From positions 1-64,000 of the forward strand of contig CAZJHO010000007.1 in assembly GCA_964546015.1 (NCBI GenBank): a DNA stretch of 64,000 nt. The letters run 5' to 3'. The position numbers and the translations under genes are program-made. The stretch is from JAFGVL01 sp964546015. Lineage in GTDB: Bacteria > Bacteroidota > Bacteroidia > Bacteroidales > Paludibacteraceae. The notes under the pieces are model-generated. The model did not search any database. It was not told where the DNA came from and was given only the letters and a program-made list of their open reading frames with translations. The first letter of the stretch is position 1, and each line of letters begins with the position of its first letter. Shown here in pieces: positions 58,945 to 64,000 of this stretch.

Positions 58945-59913
58945 ATGAAGCCGATTATTGACCCGATTGACCGGAAATTAATAATGGATGAACTAACACC
59001 CGAACGATTTATTAGAAATACGAACAAAGGTGGCAATCATATTTATCTAATTACAGCTCATGATGCGCCAAATGTTATGCGTGAAATCGGTCGTATCCGC
59101 GAACTTTCGTTCCGGCAAGACGGTGGCGGCAGCGGCGAGGAAATTGATACAGATGAATTTGATTATATGGATAAACCATACAAACAACTTATTGTTTGGA
59201 ATCCGCAAGAACAAGAGATTTTAGGAGGCTATCGTTTTATTCACGGGCGTGATGTTCAGTTTAAAGAAAATGGACAGCCACTTGTGGTAACTGAGCATAT
59301 GTTCTATTTTTCTGATGAATTTATTAAAAATTATCTTCCTTATACTATTGATTTAGGGCGTGCATTTATACATCCGGATTATCAATCTACGAAAAGCAAT
59401 CCGAAAAGCATTTTTGCTTTTGATAACTTGTGGGATGGACTATTGGTAATCCCTTTCTTTGAGCCTGACACAAAATATATCATAGGGAAAATGACCATTT
59501 ATCCACAGTATGATGCACAGGCTCGTGAAGCCATTTTTTATTTTTTAAATAAATTTTTGGCTGACGAAAAGAACTTGTTAATTTGCAAAGAAGTAGCTTA
59601 TGATAAAAATACAGTTCCTTCGCCCGAAATAGAAGCCATTTTTGATGGCAAAAATTTGGAAGAAAACTATGGCAAGTTACTTACCTTTGTACGAAAGAGA
59701 GGTGTACACTTCCCTCCGCTAATCAATTCATATTTTAAATTATCATCCACCATGAAAATTTTCGGAACAGGGATCAATCACGAGTTTGGCGATATTTACG
59801 ATACAGGTAGCATGGTAACAGCCTCGGAGATAAATGCGGATAAAGTTTCGCGTCATATTGATTCTTTCTTGAAAAACAATAATCAAATTTTTCCGTTTCA
59901 AGACTTTTCATAA
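58945..59913 (+). CDS. GNAT-type N-acyltransferase, GlsB/OlsB-like
   Basis: A 322-residue protein of the acyltransferase group long labelled hemolysin-like. IREISFR-type motif (IRELSFRQDGGGSGEEIDTDEFD) at about 51-73, then YKQLIVWNPQEQEILGGYRFI and YTIDLGRAFIHPDYQS, match the OlsB/GlsB N-acyltransferases that transfer 3-hydroxyacyl chains to amino acids; in Bacteroides GlsB makes the mono-acyl glycine lipid. The C-terminal third (HFPPLINSYFKLSSTMKIFGTGINHEFGD) is also family-like. In Bacteroides a partner O-acyltransferase gene (glsA) is adjacent; none is here. ATG at 58945 after a 124-base gap. Confidence 0.75.
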   Translation: MKPIIDPIDRKLIMDELTPERFIRNTNKGGNHIYLITAHDAPNVMREIGRIRELSFRQDGGGSGEEIDTDEFDYMDKPYKQLIVWNPQEQEILGGYRFIHGRDVQFKENGQPLVVTEHMFYFSDEFIKNYLPYTIDLGRAFIHPDYQSTKSNPKSIFAFDNLWDGLLVIPFFEPDTKYIIGKMTIYPQYDAQAREAIFYFLNKFLADEKNLLICKEVAYDKNTVPSPEIEAIFDGKNLEENYGKLLTFVRKRGVHFPPLINSYFKLSSTMKIFGTGINHEFGDIYDTGSMVTASEINADKVSRHIDSFLKNNNQIFPFQDFS

Positions 59914-59965
59914 ATTTTTGTTATTAATCATCTTTCCGTCAGATATTAAGAACCAATTAAAAAAA

Positions 59966-60002
59966 ACAAAGAGCGAGTTGGATAATCTAACTCACTCTTT
60001 AT
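59966..60002. terminator. Bidirectional terminator between converging genes
   Basis: Arms aaagagcgagtt (59968-59979) and aactcactcttt (59989-60000) pair over 12 positions with one C-A mismatch. A-runs on the left and TATTTTC on the right give T-tracts in both directions, ending the acyltransferase and the EF-G-like genes. Confidence 0.8.
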
Positions 60003-60035
60003 TTTCTTAAATTAATAATTTTTCCAATTAGAAAA

Positions 60036-62195
60036 TTAATCTTTCTCCACATGTTTGGCTTGATATTCTGCCAATAGTTTTTCCTGCACATCCATTGGTA
60101 CAAGTTCATAACTGGAAAATTTCATGTTGAACGACGAACGACCTCCGGTGATAGAACTCAACGAAGTAGAATAATTAGATAATTCTTTTAACGGGATTTT
60201 AGCCGAAATAATTTCGAATCCTTTTTCGCTGCTCATACCCATGATAATAGCGCGGCGTGTTTGAAGATCACTCATTACATCGCCCATTTTATCTGAAGGT
60301 ACTTGTACTTCGAGGTCATAAATAGGTTCGAGTAATTTTGGACCGGCTTCGCGGAACGCTTGGCTAAAGGCATTACGACCGGCAAGTTTGAAAGAAATTT
60401 CGTTCGAATCAACAGGATGCATCTTACCATCATAGACTACTACACGCACATCGCGGGCATAAGAACCTGTAAGCGGACCTTCTTCCATCTTTTCCATAAT
60501 ACCTTTAAGGATAGCAGGCATAAAGCGCGTATCAATGGAACCTCCTACGATACTGTTGATAAACACCAATTTACCGCCCCAAGCCAAATCTATAGTTTGG
60601 GTGTCACGCACAGAAATTTTAAACTCTTGTCCGTTGAATTTATAGGTTGTCGGTACTTCTTCTCCTTCTACATAAGGTTCAATAATCAAATGTACTTCAC
60701 CGAATTGACCTGCACCACCCGATTGTTTTTTATGGCGATAGTCGGCACGAGCTTTTTTGGTTATGGTTTCGCGATACGGGATTTTTGGTTCTTCGTACAC
60801 AATTTGAATTTTATCGTTGTTTTCAATACGCCATTTTAGAGTGCGTAAGTGGAATTCACCTTGTCCGTACACAATAGTTTGTTTCAATTCTTTGGAATAT
60901 TCGATTACCCAAGTAGGATCTTCTTCGTGCATGCGCGATAACACTTCACTTAGTTTTTCGTCATCGGCTTCATTTACAGCACGAATAGCACGACGATATT
61001 TGTAATTCGGATAATTTACTTCTTTAAATTTGAAATCAGCACCTTTGCCATTTAATGTATTTCCCGTATGTGCATCCTTTAATTTTACTGTAACACCAAT
61101 GTCACCAGCAACGAATTCTTCTACCTTAATACGATTTTGTCCGGCAACAGCATATAATTGCGACAAACGCTCTTTACTGCCACGATTAGCATTAGTTAAA
61201 TCGTCTCCTTCGCGTACTCTGCCGGACATTACTTTGAAATAGGAAACTTCGCCGATATGAGGTTCAACATTCGTTTTAAATATAAAAATACTGGTTGGTC
61301 CATTACTATCCGGAGCTACTTCTTTATCATCAACTGTTTTGGCTTTTGGCATATCCGAAACGAATGGAACTACATTGCCCAAAAACTCCATCAAACGGCG
61401 AACTCCCATATCACGACCGGCACATACACAGAACAGAGGAAATATGTCGCGGTTGATTAATCCTTTGCGGATACCAAGACGAAGATCATCTTCAGTCAAA
61501 TTGCCTTCGGAAAAGAATTTATCCATTAATTCTTCATCATTTTCGGCAGCAGCTTCTACTAATTTAGAGTGTAGATCGGCAGCTTTTTCTTTTTCACTGT
61601 CAGGAATTTCGGATATTTCGGGAGCTCCACCTTCAGGTTTCCATTTATACATTTTCATCAAAAGTACATCAATCACTGCATTAAATTCAGGACCAACCAC
61701 AATTGGGTATTGTATTTGTACCACTTTATTGCCGAAGTTTTCACGCAGTTGCTCAAGGGTAGTGTCATAATTAGCTTTTTCCAAATCTAATTTATTGATA
61801 AGGAAAATAACCGGTTTTTTCATTTTTTCGGTGTAGCGGAATTGGTTTTGTGTCCCTACCTCCACACCGTATTGTGCATTGAGTAACATAAGAGCCGTGT
61901 CGGTGACTTGTAGCGACGAAATCATTCCTCCCACAAAATCGTCCGAACCCGGGCAGTCAATAATATTTAGTTTTTTACCTAACCATTCGGCATGAATTAC
62001 TCCGGAAAATACCGAATAGCCATATTCTTGCTCGACGGGGAAAAAATCGGAAACTGTATTTTTTGCCTCGATAGTTCCGCGCCGTTTTGTAATACCACAT
62101 CCATAGACCATCGCTTCTACAAGCGTGGTCTTACCCGAGCCTGAGCTCCCAATGAGCGAGATGTTTTTAATCTCATTAGATTGATAGATTTTCAT
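60036..62195 (-). CDS. fusA2: Elongation factor G paralogue, EF-G2-like
   Basis: Five-domain EF-G-like protein, 719 residues. G1 is GSSGSGKT (16-23) rather than AHIDAGKT; switch I reads EQEYGYS (55-61) where EF-G has QERGIT, so Thr becomes Ser; G3 is DCPGSDDF (80-87), so the catalytic His is Ser84; NKLD (134-137) is intact. Domain IV (TKKARADYRHKKQSGGAGQFGEVHL, SIVGGSIDTRFMPAILKG) and domain V are EF-G-like. In Bacteroides an EF-G paralogue of this type, EF-G2, has been reported to support translocation without GTP hydrolysis in carbon-starved cells. It is a lone gene, divergent from tcdA. Confidence 0.9.
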   Translation of the reverse strand: MKIYQSNEIKNISLIGSSGSGKTTLVEAMVYGCGITKRRGTIEAKNTVSDFFPVEQEYGYSVFSGVIHAEWLGKKLNIIDCPGSDDFVGGMISSLQVTDTALMLLNAQYGVEVGTQNQFRYTEKMKKPVIFLINKLDLEKANYDTTLEQLRENFGNKVVQIQYPIVVGPEFNAVIDVLLMKMYKWKPEGGAPEISEIPDSEKEKAADLHSKLVEAAAENDEELMDKFFSEGNLTEDDLRLGIRKGLINRDIFPLFCVCAGRDMGVRRLMEFLGNVVPFVSDMPKAKTVDDKEVAPDSNGPTSIFIFKTNVEPHIGEVSYFKVMSGRVREGDDLTNANRGSKERLSQLYAVAGQNRIKVEEFVAGDIGVTVKLKDAHTGNTLNGKGADFKFKEVNYPNYKYRRAIRAVNEADDEKLSEVLSRMHEEDPTWVIEYSKELKQTIVYGQGEFHLRTLKWRIENNDKIQIVYEEPKIPYRETITKKARADYRHKKQSGGAGQFGEVHLIIEPYVEGEEVPTTYKFNGQEFKISVRDTQTIDLAWGGKLVFINSIVGGSIDTRFMPAILKGIMEKMEEGPLTGSYARDVRVVVYDGKMHPVDSNEISFKLAGRNAFSQAFREAGPKLLEPIYDLEVQVPSDKMGDVMSDLQTRRAIIMGMSSEKGFEIISAKIPLKELSNYSTSLSSITGGRSSFNMKFSSYELVPMDVQEKLLAEYQAKHVEKD

Positions 62196-62345
62196 AGTAT
62201 TTAATTTTTTAAACTGTTTAAAAAAAGAAACAAAAACGACCGCAATTTAGAAATTATGAACTAATAATCAATCGGCATTTTTTATGTTATTCAACATAAA
62301 AAAACAATGATTATATATAAATTTGCGCAACTTATTAAAAAAGGC

Positions 62346-63074
62346 ATGAGTAAAACCAATTTTTTGCAACGCACAGAATTATTACTTACAGAAGAAGGCT
62401 TAAAAAAAATAGCACAACAACGCGTCATTATTTTCGGCATGGGCGGCGTAGGCAGTTGGTGTGCCGAAAGTCTTATTCGAACAGGAGTCACAAAACTTAC
62501 TATTGTTGATTTTGACATAATTAACGAAACAAATATAAACCGTCAACTACATGCTACTTCAGAAACAATTGGGCAACCAAAAGTTGTTGTGATGAAAAAA
62601 CGCTTGCAGAAAATCAATCCTAGCGCAGAAATTATAGCTATTCAAGAAGTGTATAGCACAGATACACACAAACAATTTGAAATTGAAAAATACGATTATA
62701 TCATTGATGCAATAGATAGTATTAACAGTAAAATCCACTTGATTCGGATGGCAACCCGTAGCGATGCAAAACTGTTTTCGTCGATGGGAGCTGCTCTGAA
62801 AATAGACCCATTACAAATAAAAGTAGCCGAATTTTGGAAAGTGCATGGGTGTCCATTGGCATCGCTTATCCGAAAACGCATTCGCAAAGGAGACTTGCCC
62901 GCTAAGAAATTTTTATGCGTTTATAGTACTGAACAGATGGAGAACCAAGCCCCACAGAAACGAAGTGGTGATATGATGAATAAAGTTGTGAATGGATCTT
63001 TAGTACATATTACAGCATCGTTCGGATTCATCATTGCCGGACTGATTATTCAGGATATAATGGAGATTTCATGA
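62346..63074 (+). CDS. tcdA: tRNA threonylcarbamoyladenosine dehydratase
   Basis: E1-like ATP-dependent enzyme forming cyclic t6A (ct6A) at tRNA position 37; formerly CsdL/YgdL. From ATG 62346 it has 242 residues: nucleotide motif GMGGVGSWCAESL at 31-43, INRQLHAT with the adenylation Arg, DAIDSINSK and FWKVHGCPLASLIRKRIRKGDL. An in-frame ATG at 62307 would add 13 residues and is less family-like. No sulfur-acceptor CsdE gene is adjacent. Followed by metG on the same strand with its own promoter. Confidence 0.93.
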   Translation: MSKTNFLQRTELLLTEEGLKKIAQQRVIIFGMGGVGSWCAESLIRTGVTKLTIVDFDIINETNINRQLHATSETIGQPKVVVMKKRLQKINPSAEIIAIQEVYSTDTHKQFEIEKYDYIIDAIDSINSKIHLIRMATRSDAKLFSSMGAALKIDPLQIKVAEFWKVHGCPLASLIRKRIRKGDLPAKKFLCVYSTEQMENQAPQKRSGDMMNKVVNGSLVHITASFGFIIAGLIIQDIMEIS

Positions 63075-63152
63075 TTCAATGTTTAAAAATTCAATATTAT
63101 GTTCGTTGATAATAAATTTCTTCCAATGGTTATTTCAATTATACTTTATTCA

Positions 63153-63182
63153 TTGAACTTTAAACGCTAATTTCTATCTTTG
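63153..63182 (+). promoter_or_regulatory. Canonical Bacteroidota promoter for metG
   Basis: TTG (63153-63155), 19 bases, then TATCTTTG (63175-63182). Exact consensus fit, 38 bases before the metG ATG at 63221. Confidence 0.75.
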
Positions 63183-63220
63183 CTTTCTTTTTACCATTAC
63201 CAACTAATCATTAACAATTA

Positions 63221-64000
63221 ATGAAAAGAACACTTATTACCTCTGCTCTTCCTTATGCTAATGGTCCGGTACATATCGGACACTTGGCTGGTGTATATAT
63301 TCCGGCTGATATTTATGTGCGTTACCTTCGCTTAAAGGGAGAAGAAGTGCTTTTTATTGGTGGTTCGGACGAGCATGGCGTGCCTATTACCATCAAAGCC
63401 CGTAACGAAGGCATTACACCTCAAGATGTGGTAAACAGGTATCATAATATCATCAAAAAATCATTCGAAGAATTCGGCATTTCTTTTGATGTGTACTCAC
63501 GCACTAGTTCCGAAACGCACAAAAAAACCGCTTCCGATTTTTTCAAAAAACTATATGACAAAGGGGAATTTGTAGAACAAACTTCCGAACAATATTACGA
63601 CGAAGAAGCCAAACAATTCCTTGCCGATCGTTATATTACGGGTATTTGTCCACATTGTAAAAACGAGCGCGCTTATGGTGACCAATGCGAAGCTTGTGGC
63701 ACTTCGCTCAGTCCGTTAGATTTGATTAATCCGAAATCGACTATTAGCGGTAGCACACCTGTGCTGAAAGAAACCAAACACTGGTATCTTCCTTTGGACA
63801 AGCACGAAGGCTGGCTTCGTAAATGGATACTAGAAGACCATAAAGAGTGGAAACCCAATGTTTACGGGCAATGCAAAAGCTGGCTTGACATGGGCTTGCA
63901 ACCGCGTGCCGTTACCCGAGATTTGGATTGGGGTGTACCCGTTCCACTAGAAGGTACCGAAGGTAAAGTATTGTATGTATGGTTCGATGCTCCTATCGGC
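63221..64000 (+). CDS. metG: Methionyl-tRNA synthetase, 5' part (runs off the window)
   Basis: Class I synthetase; the window holds the first 260 codons, open to the end. It starts MKRTLITSALPYANGPVHIGHLAG, with the HIGH motif at 18-21. GGSDEHGVPITIKA is family-specific, the zinc knuckle shows four Cys (CPHC ... CEAC), and the segment ends in VLYVWFDAPIG, the conserved region just before the KMSKS half. The KMSKS loop and anticodon domain lie beyond position 64000. The canonical promoter upstream fixes the start. Confidence 0.97.
   Translation, partial: MKRTLITSALPYANGPVHIGHLAGVYIPADIYVRYLRLKGEEVLFIGGSDEHGVPITIKARNEGITPQDVVNRYHNIIKKSFEEFGISFDVYSRTSSETHKKTASDFFKKLYDKGEFVEQTSEQYYDEEAKQFLADRYITGICPHCKNERAYGDQCEACGTSLSPLDLINPKSTISGSTPVLKETKHWYLPLDKHEGWLRKWILEDHKEWKPNVYGQCKSWLDMGLQPRAVTRDLDWGVPVPLEGTEGKVLYVWFDAPIG

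Noticed and set aside
1..64000. CRISPR arrays, insertion sequences, integrases and phage genes
   Set aside because: No spaced direct-repeat array and no transposase, integrase or phage protein was found in any frame.

Overview
The window is a continuous piece of an AT-rich chromosome from the phylum Bacteroidota, almost certainly order Bacteroidales (a Dysgonomonas/Paludibacter/Porphyromonas/Bacteroides-type organism). The evidence is the repeated Bacteroidota promoter box TAnnTTTG, in several cases with TTG 19 bases upstream; few purine-rich ribosome binding sites; the type IX secretion genes sprA and porP/sprF; an RprX/RprY-type two-component pair; an EF-G2-type elongation factor paralogue; a GH3/serine-hydrolase fusion; DUF1573 proteins; and a long Bacteroidota-type signal peptidase I. 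No rRNA, tRNA, CRISPR array, transposase or phage gene was seen. Genes are dense and most intergenic spaces are short.

Layout. 1-1000: a terminator of an off-window gene, a possible structured RNA, and a small lipoprotein gene. 1-14.4 kb, mostly plus strand: typA, a MATE exporter, xth with an MBL hydrolase, an NCS2 purine permease, uvrA, an RprXY-like sensor/regulator pair, and a pabB-pabC folate pair. 14.4-20.3 kb, minus strand: a probable operon waaA-hisS-HhH protein-ugd (Kdo transfer, His-tRNA charging, UDP-glucuronate), then porP/sprF. 20.6-33 kb: coaD, convergent with glyS-mtnN; then metF-DUF4834, an ECF sigma factor, meaB with a GH3-serine hydrolase fusion, two tandem DUF1573 genes, an HMA-like protein and a tryptophanase/tyrosine phenol-lyase family enzyme. 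33.4-36.3 kb, plus strand: dapB-lepB-wbqC-like. 36.3-44.9 kb, minus strand: ruvA, the 7.4-kb sprA and a secreted cupin. 45.1-51.3 kb, plus strand: a metal-efflux cluster (DUF6769-like His-rich protein, RND adaptor, CusA-like pump, TolC-type channel). 51.5-64 kb: an amino-acid permease, dnaX with an M3 peptidase, a low-molecular-weight phosphatase with a nucleoside permease, a GlsB/OlsB-like acyltransferase, an EF-G2-like factor, tcdA and the start of metG.

Most genes are core housekeeping. The parts most worth a second look are: a ten-A run inside dnaX where a one-base slip either way gives a stop within two to three codons (a likely gamma/tau switch); the EF-G paralogue whose catalytic histidine is replaced by serine; a tryptophanase-family enzyme with tyrosine phenol-lyase-type pocket residues and altered PLP-contact residues; a candidate RNA with two mutually crossing helices at 131-344; and a perfect 18-bp palindrome inside the metal-efflux cluster. 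I did not find a clearly new multi-gene system. All family assignments come from reading the translated sequence and from memory of the families; no database search was run.
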